Positions 25,764 through 38,792 of a DNA stretch of 60,904 nt are shown here, piece by piece. The position numbers and the translations under genes were made by a program. The notes under the pieces are model-generated. The model had not been told where the DNA came from. It did not search any database and worked only from the letters and a program-made list of their open reading frames with translations. This DNA is from Parafrankia discariae (GTDB lineage: Bacteria > Actinomycetota > Actinomycetes > Frankiales > Frankiaceae), in NCBI RefSeq assembly GCF_000373365.1, contig NZ_KB891222.1, positions 1 to 60,904 of the forward strand, given 5' to 3'. Positions within the stretch are counted from its first letter, which is position 1; every line of letters starts with the position of its first letter.

Positions 25764-26526
25764 AGAACACAGCCCGCGGGTTCCGCTCCTCGCCGCCGGG
25801 GGCGTGTCGGTCCGTTACGGCGGGGTGCGGGCCAACGACGACGTCACCCTCACGGTCGACCAGGGCGAGATCGTCGGTCTCATCGGCCCGAACGGGGCCG
25901 GCAAGACGACCTTCGTCGACGCGGTCACCGGCTTCACGCGCTGTTCGGGAACCGTCGAGCTCGGCGGCACCAGCCTCGACGGTGCCACCGCGCACCGGCG
26001 CCGCCACGCGGGTCTCGCCCGTACCTGGCAGGCCGGCGAGCTCTTCGGTGACCTCACCGTGGCCGAGAACCTGCTCGTCGCCGCCGAGCGCTCCGGAGTC
26101 CGCCGCGCGCTCGCCGACGTGTTCGGCCGGCGCCGGGCACCGGACCAGGCGGTGCGGTCGGCACTGGAGCTGGTCGGGATGTCGGCCCTGGCGGAGCGCC
26201 GGCCCGGCCACCTCACGCTGGGCCAGCAGAAGCTGGTCGGCGTGGCCCGCGCGCTGGTCGGCTCGACCCGGGTGCTCCTGCTGGACGAGCCGGCGGCGGG
26301 TCTCGACACCGACGAGAGCGCGGCGTTCGGCGGCGAGCTCCGGCGGCTTTCCGGGACCGGTCTCGGCGTGCTGCTCATCGACCACGACATGACCCTCGTC
26401 CTGGACGTCTGCGACCGCGTGTACGTCCTGGACTTCGGCCGGATCATCGCGACGGGAACGCCCGCGGAGGTCAGCGCCGACGAGCGTGTCGTGGCCGCCT
26501 ACCTCGGCAGTCAGGTGGCCCCATGA
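25753..26526 (+). CDS. ABC transporter ATPase, LivG type
   Basis: A 257-residue ATPase with Walker A (GPNGAGKTT), Walker B (VLLLDEPAAGLD) and the LivG-type insert. The signature motif reads LTLGQQKLVG instead of LSGGQ, a common variation in LivG-like subunits. It pairs with the LivF-type ATPase downstream to energise the fused permease. It overlaps the permease gene and ends in an ATGA overlap with the next ATPase gene. Confidence 0.93.
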   Translation: MPTEEHSPRVPLLAAGGVSVRYGGVRANDDVTLTVDQGEIVGLIGPNGAGKTTFVDAVTGFTRCSGTVELGGTSLDGATAHRRRHAGLARTWQAGELFGDLTVAENLLVAAERSGVRRALADVFGRRRAPDQAVRSALELVGMSALAERRPGHLTLGQQKLVGVARALVGSTRVLLLDEPAAGLDTDESAAFGGELRRLSGTGLGVLLIDHDMTLVLDVCDRVYVLDFGRIIATGTPAEVSADERVVAAYLGSQVAP

Positions 26527-27293
26527 GCACGCCGTCGACAACGCCAGCAACGACACCGACGCCGACAACGCCGACAACGCCCCAGACGGTACCGGCGGCA
26601 CCGGCGGCCGCCCTGGCGGTCGAGGGCCTCAGCGCCGGCTACCGCGGCGTGCCCGCCGTCCGCGACGTCACCCTGCGGGTCGCCGCGGGAAGGATCCTCG
26701 CGCTGCTCGGCCCCAACGGCGCCGGCAAGACGACGACCCTGCTGGCCGCCGCCGGTCTGCTGACTCCGCTGGCCGGCACGGTCACCGCGCTCGGGAAGCC
26801 AGTCACCGGCCGGGTGGAGCGCACCGCGCGCGCCGGCGTCAGCCTGATTCCCGACGACCGGGGGCTGTTCCACCGCCTCACGGTGGCGGAGAACCTGCGG
26901 CTCGCCGGATCGCGCGGCGGCCTCGAGCCGATCCTCGCGCGGTTCCCCCAGCTCCGGGGGCTGCTGGCCCGGCGCTGTGGCCTGCTGTCGGGCGGCGAGC
27001 AGCAGACGCTGGCGATCGCGAAGACGCTGCTGCGAAAGCCCCGCGTCCTGTTGATCGACGAGCTGAGCATGGGTCTGTCGCCCATCGCGGTCCAGGGGAT
27101 CCTGCCCACGCTGCGCCAGCTCGCCGACGAGACGGACGTGGCGATCGTGCTGGTGGAACAGCACATCGACCAGGCGCTGTCGATCGCCGACGAGGCGGTG
27201 GTCCTCCATCACGGCCGGGTCGCGCTGAGCGGACCGGCCGGCGCGCTGCGCGAGGACCGGGAGCGGATCCGGCGCGCCTACTTCGGCCGCTGA
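26523..27293 (+). CDS. ABC transporter ATPase, LivF type
   Basis: A 256-residue ATPase with Walker A (GPNGAGKTT), signature LLSGGEQQTLAIAKTLL and Walker B (VLLIDELSMGL). The first 23 residues are a Thr/Pro-rich low-complexity leader coded by ACAACGCC-like DNA repeats; a later start is possible but no Met or Val with a better ribosome site is seen. It is the last gene of the importer and is translationally coupled to the LivG-type gene. Confidence 0.93.
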   Translation: MSTPSTTPATTPTPTTPTTPQTVPAAPAAALAVEGLSAGYRGVPAVRDVTLRVAAGRILALLGPNGAGKTTTLLAAAGLLTPLAGTVTALGKPVTGRVERTARAGVSLIPDDRGLFHRLTVAENLRLAGSRGGLEPILARFPQLRGLLARRCGLLSGGEQQTLAIAKTLLRKPRVLLIDELSMGLSPIAVQGILPTLRQLADETDVAIVLVEQHIDQALSIADEAVVLHHGRVALSGPAGALREDRERIRRAYFGR

Positions 27294-27393
27294 CCCCGGA
27301 CAGAGCTGACCTGACCCGACCTTTGATCAGTACCGACCCGACCTGTTCCGACCCGGTCCGACACGACATCGTCGGCCAGAACCCTGGGGAGTG

Positions 27394-29355
27394 ATGGTGA
27401 CCCTCGGAGCCAGGCAACGCGCGGCGCTCGCCGCCATCTGCGACACCTTCGCTCCCGGCGACGGCGCGGCCGTCCCCCCGGCCAGCGTGCTCGGGGCGGT
27501 CGACGTCGCCGCGGCGCTGGCGGCGGGCCTGCCCCGGGCCGCCGACCGCAGAAGGCTCTCGACGCTGCTCGCGCTGTGGGACACCCGGCTCGCGGGCCTG
27601 GCCCTGGGCACGGGGCCGCGGCGGTTCTCGGCACTCGACGCCGCCACCCGGGAAGCCGCGCTCCTGCGGCTGGGGGAGTCGTCGTCGGAACGCGGGCGGG
27701 TGATGTTCCAGGCGCTGCGCGGCCTGGCCCTGTCGTCGTACTTCCTCGCCCCCGGGCCGACCGGATCGTCACCGGTCTGGGCGGCGATCGGCTACCCGGG
27801 CCCGCCGGGTCCGCGGGCCGACGCCTCCCGCCCGCCGCTGGCGCCCCTCGACCCGACCTCCGGCACCACGTTCGACTGCGACGTCGTGGTCGTCGGCTCG
27901 GGCGCGGGCGGTGGCACCGCGGCCGGGGTGCTCGCCGGTGCCGGTCTCGACGTCGTCGTCCTGGAACGGGGCGGCTACTACGACGACGCGGACTTCGACG
28001 GCGGTGAACTGTCGGGCCTGAGCCGGTTGTACGCCCGCGGGCCGACCGTGACCGCGGAGGGGCAGGTCGCCCTGGTCGCCGGCTCCTGCCTGGGCGGGGG
28101 AACGGTCGTCAACTGGACCACCTCCCTGCGGACGCCGCCGCGGGTCCGGGAGGAGTGGGCGGCCCTCGGGGCGAAACAGTTCGACCAGCCGGAGTTCTCC
28201 GACGCGCTGGACGCGGTGTCCCGTCGGCTCGCGGTCAACAGCGCGCACAGCGTCCCCTCCGCCCGCGACGCGGTGCTGGAGCGCGGGCTCGACGCGCTCG
28301 GCTGGCACGTCGACGCGTTGCCGCGCAACGTCACCGGCTGCGACACGGGCGTCGAGTGCGGGCGGTGCGGGAGCGGCTGCCGGCTCGGCGCCAAGCAGTC
28401 GGTCACGAAGACCTGGCTCGCGGACGCGGCGGCGCACGGAGCCCGCCTCGTCGTGCACGTCGACGTGCGCCGGATCGACGTGCGGGCCGGCCGCGCCCTC
28501 GGCGTCCAGGGCAGCACCCGCGGCGGCCACCGGGTGACGGTGCGGGCCCGCGCGGTCGTCGTCGCCGCCGGGGCGATCGAGACACCGGCGCTGTTGCGCC
28601 GCTCGGGCCTGGCCAACCCCAACATCGGCCGCTACCTGCGCCTGCATCCGGCGACCGCCGTCTGGGGTGTGTACGACGAGCCGATCCGGCCCTGGGAGGG
28701 CGGCCCGCAGACCCGCTACTCCGCCGAGCACAGCGATCTCGACGGCTCCGGCCACGGAGTGATCTACGAGACGGGCCCGGGGAACCCGGCCGCGCTCCAG
28801 GGCTTCCTGAACTGGCGGGGCGCGGCCGCGCACCTCGCCGGGATGCGGGACCTCGCGCACACCGCGGGCGTCGGCGTCATCACCCGGGACCGCGACTGCG
28901 GCGAGGTCCGGGTCGGCCGGGACGGCGAGCCGATCCCGCGCTACCGGCTCTCCGAGCACGACGCCGCGCACCTGGGGGCGGGCGTCGAGGGCGCGGCCCG
29001 GATCATCGAGGCGGCCGGCGCGCGCCGGATCTACTCCGCGCACCAGTCCGGACCGTCGTACGAGCCGGGGAGGCGCGGGTCCCACGAGGACTTCGTCGCG
29101 GCCTGCCGTTCCGCCGGGTACGGCCCCGGCCGGTGCGCCATCGCCGCGCTGCACATCATGGGCACGGCGCGGATGGGCGACTCCCCGGACACGAGCGCGA
29201 CGGATCCGGACGGCGCCACCTGGGACCTGCCGAACGTGGTGGTCGCGGACGGCTCCTGCTTCCCCACCTCGCCGGGGGTCAATCCGATGATCTCGATCGA
29301 GGCGACGGCGTACATGAACGCCCAGCGCCTGGCCGCCCGCCTCGCCGTCTCGTGA
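27394..29355 (+). CDS. GMC-family FAD alcohol oxidase (long-chain alcohol oxidase-like)
   Basis: From the ATG at 27394 (GGGGA upstream) the protein has 653 residues. An N-terminal helical extension of about 150 residues, as in long-chain alcohol oxidases, precedes the FAD-binding site (VVVGSGAGGGTAAGVLAGAG). The family's second motif (GSCLGGGTVVNW) and the C-terminal GMC block (HIMGTARMGDSP, VVADGSCFPTSPGVNPM) are intact. It would oxidise a primary or cyclic alcohol to an aldehyde or ketone. A Cys-rich segment (CDTGVECGRCGSGC) could hold an iron-sulfur cluster or disulfides and is worth noting. Between the importer and the acyl-CoA ligase, it likely acts early in the pathway. Confidence 0.88.
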   Translation: MVTLGARQRAALAAICDTFAPGDGAAVPPASVLGAVDVAAALAAGLPRAADRRRLSTLLALWDTRLAGLALGTGPRRFSALDAATREAALLRLGESSSERGRVMFQALRGLALSSYFLAPGPTGSSPVWAAIGYPGPPGPRADASRPPLAPLDPTSGTTFDCDVVVVGSGAGGGTAAGVLAGAGLDVVVLERGGYYDDADFDGGELSGLSRLYARGPTVTAEGQVALVAGSCLGGGTVVNWTTSLRTPPRVREEWAALGAKQFDQPEFSDALDAVSRRLAVNSAHSVPSARDAVLERGLDALGWHVDALPRNVTGCDTGVECGRCGSGCRLGAKQSVTKTWLADAAAHGARLVVHVDVRRIDVRAGRALGVQGSTRGGHRVTVRARAVVVAAGAIETPALLRRSGLANPNIGRYLRLHPATAVWGVYDEPIRPWEGGPQTRYSAEHSDLDGSGHGVIYETGPGNPAALQGFLNWRGAAAHLAGMRDLAHTAGVGVITRDRDCGEVRVGRDGEPIPRYRLSEHDAAHLGAGVEGAARIIEAAGARRIYSAHQSGPSYEPGRRGSHEDFVAACRSAGYGPGRCAIAALHIMGTARMGDSPDTSATDPDGATWDLPNVVVADGSCFPTSPGVNPMISIEATAYMNAQRLAARLAVS

Positions 29356-29433
29356 GCACAGCGCTCGTGGCCCCCGGCGGGGGCTCCCCGGACACCGCCA
29401 GACCCGACCGGTCGATCCACGGAGGAACCTGAG

Positions 29434-31290
29434 ATGCCCGACATCCTCGAAGAGCGCTTATCGGTCGAAGCCGAGATCGAAGGCCTGACGCTGGTCGGCG
29501 TGCTCGACCGTACGGCGCGGGAGCACGGCGACGCACCCGCCTACTCCGACCGCCACACCGCCGACGGCACCGGCTGGCGGACCGCCACCTGGGCCGAGGT
29601 CCGCGCCCGCGCCCGCGAGCTGGCCGCGGGCTTCCTGACCGTCGGCCTGGAGCCCGGCGACGTGGTGGCGATCATGTGTTCCAACCGGATCGAGCACGTG
29701 GTGGCGGATCTCGCCGTGGTGCTCGCCGGCGGCGTCCCCGTCTCGGTCTACAACACGTTCTCCCCCGAGCAGGTCGCCTACGTGGCCGGGCACGCCGCCC
29801 CGCGGATCGTGGTCCTGGAGACCGACAACCATGTGCTGCGCTGGTCCCGGGTGCTCTCGGAGCGCCCGGAGATCAGGCGCATCGTGGTCCTCGACGCCGC
29901 CCCGGTCGCCGACGGACGGACCGTCGCGTGGTCGGAGCTGGTGGCCGACGGCGCGGCCGCCCTGCCCCGGCACCGGGACGCCCTCGCCGCCCGGGCCGGG
30001 GCTGTCCGGCCCGACGACCCGATCACGATCCTGTACACGTCGGGCACGACCGGCGCGCCCAAGGGGGTCGTGCTCACCCACCGCAACATCTGGTACGAGG
30101 CGGTCGCCTCGGCCCGGACCGCCCACCTGACCGGTGCGGGCGTCTCCGTGTCGTACCTGCCGTTCGCGCACATCGCCGAACGGATCCTCGGCCTGTACCT
30201 TCCCCAGCTGCAGGGCGGGCACGTCCATCTCATCGACGATCCGTCCCAGCTGGCCGCCGTCCTGCGCGAGGTGCGGCCCACCCGGTTCTTCGGCGTCCCG
30301 CGGGTGTGGGAGAAGATCCGCGGGGGTGTCGCCGCGAAGCTCGCGGCCGAGCCCGACGAGGCCCGACGGTCGGCCGTGGAGCAGGCGCTCGCCGTCGGGC
30401 TGTCCTACGTCGAGTCGACGCAGACCGGCCGGACGACCGCGCCGGAGCTGCGGGCCCGGTTCACCGCGGTGGACGGCGCGGTCCTGCGGCCGCTGCGGGC
30501 CGCCCTCGGCCTCGACCGGGTCGAGTGGGCCGCGACCGCCGCCGCGCCGATGCCCGTCGACATCACCCGGTTCCTGGCCGGGCTGGGCCTGAGCGTCTAC
30601 GACGTGTACGGCATGACCGAGACGACGTCGGCGGCGACGGCCTGCGGGCCCGACTCCTTCCGCCTCGGCACGGTCGGCCGGCCCCATCCCGGCATCGAGC
30701 TCCGGCTGGCCGAGGACGGGGAGATCCTGGTGCGCGGCCCGATCACGACACCCGGCTACCACAAGGCCCCCGCGGCCACCGCCGGGCTGCTCGACGGCGG
30801 CGGCTGGGTGCACACCGGCGACCTGGGCGAGGTCGACGAGGACGGATTCCTCCGGGTGGTCGACCGCAAGACGGAGATCATCATCACCTCGTCGGGCAAG
30901 AACATCGCTCCGTCGAACATCGAGAACGGGCTGATGGAGAGCCCGTTGATCGGGCACGCCATGGTGGTCGGCGACGGCCGTCCGTATGTCGTCGCGCTGC
31001 TCACCCTCGACGGGGAGGCCGCGCCGGTCGTGGCCGCGCGGCTCGGGGTCGAGGCCGCCACCCTGGCCGAGCTCGCGGAACACCCGACGATCCAGGCTGC
31101 CGTCGCCGAGGCCGTCGAGGCGGCCAACGCGCGGGTCTCCCGGCCCGAGCAGGTGAAGGCCTTCGAGCTGCTCCCCCGGGAGTGGACGGTTGGAGGCGGG
31201 GAACTCACGCCCACCCTGAAGCTCAGACGCCGCGTCGTGGCCGGCAAGTACGCCGACGCCGTCGACCGACTCTACGGAGGGCCCGCATGA
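29434..31290 (+). CDS. AMP-forming long-chain acyl-CoA ligase (FadD15-like)
   Basis: A 618-residue adenylate-forming enzyme with GGAGG before its ATG. Motifs: A3 (ILYTSGTTGAPKGVVLTH), A5 (VYGMTETTS), the TGDLGE motif and the C-terminal lysine region (GELTPTLKLRR). It activates a carboxylic acid as its CoA thioester, feeding the beta-oxidation genes downstream. The chain length and type of acid cannot be read. It overlaps the DUF4334 gene by ATGA. Confidence 0.93.
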   Translation: MPDILEERLSVEAEIEGLTLVGVLDRTAREHGDAPAYSDRHTADGTGWRTATWAEVRARARELAAGFLTVGLEPGDVVAIMCSNRIEHVVADLAVVLAGGVPVSVYNTFSPEQVAYVAGHAAPRIVVLETDNHVLRWSRVLSERPEIRRIVVLDAAPVADGRTVAWSELVADGAAALPRHRDALAARAGAVRPDDPITILYTSGTTGAPKGVVLTHRNIWYEAVASARTAHLTGAGVSVSYLPFAHIAERILGLYLPQLQGGHVHLIDDPSQLAAVLREVRPTRFFGVPRVWEKIRGGVAAKLAAEPDEARRSAVEQALAVGLSYVESTQTGRTTAPELRARFTAVDGAVLRPLRAALGLDRVEWAATAAAPMPVDITRFLAGLGLSVYDVYGMTETTSAATACGPDSFRLGTVGRPHPGIELRLAEDGEILVRGPITTPGYHKAPAATAGLLDGGGWVHTGDLGEVDEDGFLRVVDRKTEIIITSSGKNIAPSNIENGLMESPLIGHAMVVGDGRPYVVALLTLDGEAAPVVAARLGVEAATLAELAEHPTIQAAVAEAVEAANARVSRPEQVKAFELLPREWTVGGGELTPTLKLRRRVVAGKYADAVDRLYGGPA

Positions 31291-31796
31291 GCGTTGGAGC
31301 CGGCGATCCGCGACCCACGGCGGGTGTCCTCCCCGCCGCCGCCGAAACCTGGACGGCGCTGCGGGAGTCCGGTGGGCCGCTGCCGACCGCGGAGCTGGAC
31401 GCCCTGTGGGCGCGGCTCGCGCCGGTCGAGGCGCGCGACCTGCTCGGCCTGTGGCGCGGTTTCGCGTTCCCCACCGGACATCGCCTCGAACGGGTGCTGG
31501 CCCGCAGCCGCTGGTACGGCAAACGGTTCGTGGCGCTCGACGACGTGCAGCCGCTGGTGTGTGCCGGGGAGAACGGCGAGCTGTTCTCCGACGTGAAAGC
31601 CGGTCGGGGCGAGGCGAGCCTGTGGAACGTCGAGTTCCGAGGCGAGGTCACCGCGACGATGGTCTACGACGGGATGCCGGTTCTCGACCATTTCAAAAGA
31701 GTCGACGACCACACAGTGATGGGCATCATGAACGGCAGGCCCGGCGTGGTTCTGGACGACGGGAAGCATTTCTACTTCGGGCTGGAACGTGCGTGA
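31287..31796 (+). CDS. GXWXG/DUF4334 protein
   Basis: The ATG at 31287 overlaps the ligase stop (ATGA); the product has 169 residues. The N-terminal GXWXG motif is seen as GLWRG, and the DUF4334 half follows (SRWYGKRF, ending in KHFYFGLER). These proteins have no settled function; their presence next to acyl-CoA metabolism suggests a ligand-binding or accessory role for the pathway. Confidence 0.8.
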   Translation: MSVGAGDPRPTAGVLPAAAETWTALRESGGPLPTAELDALWARLAPVEARDLLGLWRGFAFPTGHRLERVLARSRWYGKRFVALDDVQPLVCAGENGELFSDVKAGRGEASLWNVEFRGEVTATMVYDGMPVLDHFKRVDDHTVMGIMNGRPGVVLDDGKHFYFGLERA

Positions 31797-31873
31797 ACCG
31801 CGCAGTCCGCCCGGTGGCGCCGGCCGGAAATCCTGATCTCACCGCGACCAGCGAACGCTGAACGGAGAACCTG

Positions 31874-33037
31874 ATGAGCGGCGTTTACCCGACCCGTCGC
31901 CCCCTTTACGACGACGAGCACGAGCAGTTCCGGGCGACGGTGCGCGCCTTTGTCGACAAGTTCGCCAGGCCCAACGCCGAGCGCTGGAGTGCCGCGGGGA
32001 AGGTGGACCGGTGGCTGTTCGAGGAGGCCGCGAACGCGGGCGTCCTCGGCTTCGCCATTCCGGAGGAGCACGGGGGAGGGGGCACCCGGGACTTCCGCTT
32101 CAACGCGATCGTCGCCGAGGAGCTGGGCCGCAACCCGGTCTCCGACGGCATGGCCGGGGTCGGCCTCTCCAACGACATCGTCATTCCCTACTTCACCGAC
32201 CTGGCCGACGACGGGCAGAAGGCACGCTGGCTGCCCGGGATCGCGCGGGGCGAGCTGATCGTCGCGGTCGCCATGACCGAGCCGGGCACCGGCAGCGACC
32301 TCGCCGGCATCCGGACCAGCGCGGTCCGCGACGGTGACCACTACGTCGTCAACGGCAGCAAGGTCTTCATCTCGAACGGACAGAACGCCGACCTCGTCGT
32401 CACGGCGGTGCGGACCGGCGAGGACCCGCACAAGGGCCTGAGCCTGCTGGTCGTCGAGGCCGACTCGGCCGGGTTCGGCCGCGGCCGCAACCTGGAGAAG
32501 ATCGGCCTGCACGCCCAGGACACCAGCGAGCTGTTCTTCGACGACGTGCGGGTGCCGGCCGCGAACCTGCTCGGCCCGGAGGGCTCCGGTTTCACCGGGC
32601 TGATGCGCAATCTGCCGCAGGAACGGCTCTCGATCGCCGCCGGTGCCATCGCGTCGACCGAGGGCGTGCTCGAGCGCACCCTCGCCTACGTGACGGAACG
32701 CCAGGCGTTCGGGAAACCGATCGGATCGTTTCAGAACACCCGATTCGAGCTGGCCGAAATGGTCACCGCCGCCCGGGTCAGCCGGGTCTACATCGACGAT
32801 CTGGTCGCCCGGCACTCGCGGGGGGAGGTGACGGCGGCCGAGGCCGCCGCGGCCAAGTTCTGGACCACCGAGCAGCTGGTCGACATCGTCGGCCGCTGCC
32901 TTCAGCTGCACGGCGGCTACGGCTACATGCTCGAATACCGCATCGCGCAGGACTATCTCGACTCGCGCATCACCACCATCTACGGAGGAACGACGGAGAT
33001 CATGAAGGAGATCGTCGGACGTGACCTCGGACTGTGA
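31874..33037 (+). CDS. Acyl-CoA dehydrogenase (LCAD/isovaleryl-CoA dehydrogenase-like)
   Basis: A full-length 387-residue flavoenzyme. The FAD segment ([14 protein letters not shown]) and the terminal segment (QLHGGYGYM) are intact. The C-terminal position that carries the catalytic glutamate in medium-chain enzymes (YEGT) is glycine here (IYGGTTEIM). Long-chain and isovaleryl-CoA dehydrogenases have the same glycine and use a glutamate earlier in the chain, so activity is expected, likely on long or branched acyl-CoAs. It performs the first oxidation of the beta-oxidation set that follows. Confidence 0.93.
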   Translation: MSGVYPTRRPLYDDEHEQFRATVRAFVDKFARPNAERWSAAGKVDRWLFEEAANAGVLGFAIPEEHGGGGTRDFRFNAIVAEELGRNPVSDGMAGVGLSNDIVIPYFTDLADDGQKARWLPGIARGELIVAVAMTEPGTGSDLAGIRTSAVRDGDHYVVNGSKVFISNGQNADLVVTAVRTGEDPHKGLSLLVVEADSAGFGRGRNLEKIGLHAQDTSELFFDDVRVPAANLLGPEGSGFTGLMRNLPQERLSIAAGAIASTEGVLERTLAYVTERQAFGKPIGSFQNTRFELAEMVTAARVSRVYIDDLVARHSRGEVTAAEAAAAKFWTTEQLVDIVGRCLQLHGGYGYMLEYRIAQDYLDSRITTIYGGTTEIMKEIVGRDLGL

Positions 33038-33068
33038 CCCGGACGACCACCCTGAGAAAGGAATCCCA

Positions 33069-34277
33069 GTGTCCGAGGTGTTTGTCTATGACGCCGTTCG
33101 CACGCCGCGCGGAAAGAACCGCGGCGGGGCGCTGCACGGCACCAAGCCGGTCGATCTCGTGGTGGGCCTGATCCACGCGTTGCGGAAGCGTAACCCCGGT
33201 CTGGACCCCGACGAGATCGACGACATCGTCCTCGGTGTCGTCTCCCCGGTCGGTGAGCAGGGCGGCGACATCGCGCGCACCGCGGCGATGGTCGCCGGGC
33301 TGCCCGACACCGTCGCCGGGGTGCAGGTCAACCGCTTCTGCGCCTCGGGGCTGGAAGCGGTCAACCTGGCGGCGCAGAAGGTCGGCTCCGGCTTCGAGAG
33401 CCTGGTGCTGGCCGGCGGGGTCGAGTCGATGTCCCGGGTGCCGATCGGTTCCGACGGCGGGCCCTACGCGAACGACCCGACCACGGCCTACGACACCTAC
33501 TTCGTCCCGCAGGGCATCGGCGCCGACCTCATCGCCACGCTGGAGGGCTTCTCCCGCGAGGACGTCGACGCCTTCGCCGCCCGCTCCCAGGAACGGGCCG
33601 ACACCGCCTGGCGCGAGGGACGGTTCGCCAGGTCGATCGTCCCGGTCACCGACCTGAACGGGGTGACCGTGCTGGACACCGACGAGCATCGCCGGCCCGG
33701 CACCACGGTCGAGTCCCTCGGCAGGCTGGCGCCGTCCTTCGCCGGCATCGGCGAGCTGGCCGGCTTCGACGCGGTCGCCCTGCAGAAGTACCACCACCTC
33801 GAGGGGATCGAGCACGTCCATCACGCGGGCAACAGCTCGGGCATCGTCGACGGCGCGTCCCTCGTGGTCATCGGCGACGCCGCGGTGGGCGAGCGGCTGG
33901 GCCTCACCCCGCGGGCCCGGGTCGTCGCGACCGCCGTCACCGGCGCGGACCCGACGATCATGCTGACCGGGCCCACGCTGGCCACGGAGAAGGCTCTCGC
34001 CAGGGCCGGCCTCACGATCGACGACATCGACCTGTTCGAGCTCAACGAGGCCTTCGCCGCCGTCGTCCTGAAGTGGCAGCGCGATCTCAAGGTCCCCGCG
34101 GAGAAGGTCAACGTGAACGGCGGGGCGATCGCGCTCGGGCACCCGCTCGGCGCCACCGGCGCCATGATCCTCGGCACCGTGCTCGACGAGCTCGAGCGCA
34201 CCGGCGGCCGCCGTGGCCTGGCGACGCTGTGCGTCGGCGCCGGCATGGGCATCGCGACCATCGTCGAGCGCGTCTAG
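33069..34277 (+). CDS. Acetyl-CoA acyltransferase (thiolase)
   Basis: The GTG at 33069 is preceded by GAAAGGA and starts the conserved sequence ([16 protein letters not shown]); 402 residues. Catalytic residues are visible: Cys91 (NRFCASG), the histidine of GHPLGATGA and the C-terminal cysteine of CVGAGMG. It cleaves 3-ketoacyl-CoA to acetyl-CoA plus a shortened acyl-CoA, the last step of the cycle. It pairs with the multifunctional FadB-like protein next to it. Confidence 0.94.
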   Translation: MSEVFVYDAVRTPRGKNRGGALHGTKPVDLVVGLIHALRKRNPGLDPDEIDDIVLGVVSPVGEQGGDIARTAAMVAGLPDTVAGVQVNRFCASGLEAVNLAAQKVGSGFESLVLAGGVESMSRVPIGSDGGPYANDPTTAYDTYFVPQGIGADLIATLEGFSREDVDAFAARSQERADTAWREGRFARSIVPVTDLNGVTVLDTDEHRRPGTTVESLGRLAPSFAGIGELAGFDAVALQKYHHLEGIEHVHHAGNSSGIVDGASLVVIGDAAVGERLGLTPRARVVATAVTGADPTIMLTGPTLATEKALARAGLTIDDIDLFELNEAFAAVVLKWQRDLKVPAEKVNVNGGAIALGHPLGATGAMILGTVLDELERTGGRRGLATLCVGAGMGIATIVERV

Positions 34278-34286
34278 GAGGCCCGG

Positions 34287-37432
<3,146 letters not shown>

Positions 37433-37521
37433 CCGTGCCCGCCTGTGCCCGAGCACGCCTGACCGGCGGCGACCGCGCGCGGATCACCGCGCGCCCGACC
37501 AACAGAGAGAAGATCCCGCTG

Positions 37522-38622
37522 ATGCGCGCCGCGGTGCTTCGGGAGGCTGGCCACCTCGGGGTCGAGGAGATCGACGTACCCGTCCCCGGGCCGGGTGAGG
37601 TCCGGGTCCGGCTGCGGGCCACCGGTGTCTGCCACACGGACCGGACCATCGTCGAGGGCAAGGTGCCCGTTCCGCTGCCGATGGTGCTCGGGCACGAGGG
37701 CGCCGGGGTCGTCGACGCCGTCGGCGGGGGAGTCACCGATCTCACCGTCGGTGATCATGTCGTCCTGACGATCACGCCGGGCTGCGGGATGTGCCGGCAG
37801 TGCCAGCTCGGCGCGTTCGCGCTGTGCGCGGTCGCCGCGCCGCACCTGCTCGACGGCCGGCTGTCGAACGGGCAGCGGCGGCTCACCAGGGGCGCCGAGC
37901 GGCTCAACCACTTCGCCATGCAGTCGTCGTTCGCCGAGTACGCGGTCGTCGAACGCCGGGTCGCGGTGCGGGTGCCCGACGACGTGCCGTTCGACGTCGC
38001 CTGCCTCACCGCCTGCGGCGTCTCGACCGGCTTCGGCGCGGCGGTCCTCCGGGCCGGGGTCGGCTTCGGCGAGACGGTCCTGGTCATCGGGGTCGGCGGC
38101 GTGGGCCTGGCCGCCGTGCTGGGCGCGGTGACGGTCGGCGCCGGCCGGGTGGTCGTGGCCGACCGCAGCGCGGCGGCCTGCCAGCTCGCCGCGGACCTCG
38201 GCGCCACGGACACCATCGTGGTGGACGGAGACGGAGCCGGCGGCGGCGGCCTGGCCGCGCGGGTCCGCGCGCTGACGGGCGGCGGCGTCGACGTTGCGAT
38301 CGACGCCGTCGGCACGGCGGGCACCGTCGCGGCGGCGTTCACCGCGCTGCGCGGCGGCGGGCGCGCGGTGGTGGTCGGTGTCGCCGACGCCCGGGCGAAG
38401 GTCTCGATCCCGCTCTACCACCTGATCGACCAGCGGGTGCTCACCGGCAGTACGAACGGCAACATCCGCCCGCACGTCGACATCCCGCGAATCCTCGACC
38501 TCTACCGGGCCGGCCGGCTGCCCCTCGACCGACTCGTCACCCGGCGCCACCCGCTGGAAAACATCGGGCGGGCGATGGCCGAACTCGGCGTGCGGCCGGG
38601 GCGGGCGGTCATCACGTTCTGA
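37522..38622 (+). CDS. Zinc-dependent alcohol dehydrogenase (MDR family)
   Basis: From the ATG at 37522 the product has 366 residues. Catalytic-zinc ligands (GVCHTDRTI, GHEGAG), the four structural-zinc cysteines (CGMCRQCQLGAFALC) and the NAD-binding loop (GVGGVGLAAVLG) are all present. It would oxidise a primary alcohol to an aldehyde or the reverse, providing substrate for the aldehyde dehydrogenase downstream. Confidence 0.93.
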   Translation: MRAAVLREAGHLGVEEIDVPVPGPGEVRVRLRATGVCHTDRTIVEGKVPVPLPMVLGHEGAGVVDAVGGGVTDLTVGDHVVLTITPGCGMCRQCQLGAFALCAVAAPHLLDGRLSNGQRRLTRGAERLNHFAMQSSFAEYAVVERRVAVRVPDDVPFDVACLTACGVSTGFGAAVLRAGVGFGETVLVIGVGGVGLAAVLGAVTVGAGRVVVADRSAAACQLAADLGATDTIVVDGDGAGGGGLAARVRALTGGGVDVAIDAVGTAGTVAAAFTALRGGGRAVVVGVADARAKVSIPLYHLIDQRVLTGSTNGNIRPHVDIPRILDLYRAGRLPLDRLVTRRHPLENIGRAMAELGVRPGRAVITF

Positions 38623-38744
38623 GAACCACCCGGCCGGAAGTGCCCGGCCACACCGGCGCGGCCGGCGCGATCGCCTGATCGTCGACGCCGCGCGGGCCGG
38701 TGGGTCCCCCCGGTGATGCCCTTCCGTGCCGACCAAATGACTTG

Positions 38745-38769
38745 TATCATATCGGATACCAAATATATG
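38745..38769. promoter_or_regulatory. Palindrome GTATC-N6-GATAC with adjacent CAAATATATG, candidate GntR operator/promoter
   Basis: An AT-rich island in GC-rich DNA, 25-50 bp upstream of the aldehyde dehydrogenase start. GTATC (38744-38748) and GATAC (38755-38759) form an inverted repeat, and CAAATATATG at 38760-38769 recurs exactly upstream of the GntR gene at 41158-41167. A shared box ahead of the regulator and a likely target fits operator function. Confidence 0.5.
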
Positions 38770-38792
38770 TGATGTCAGATCCTGGGGGTTCG

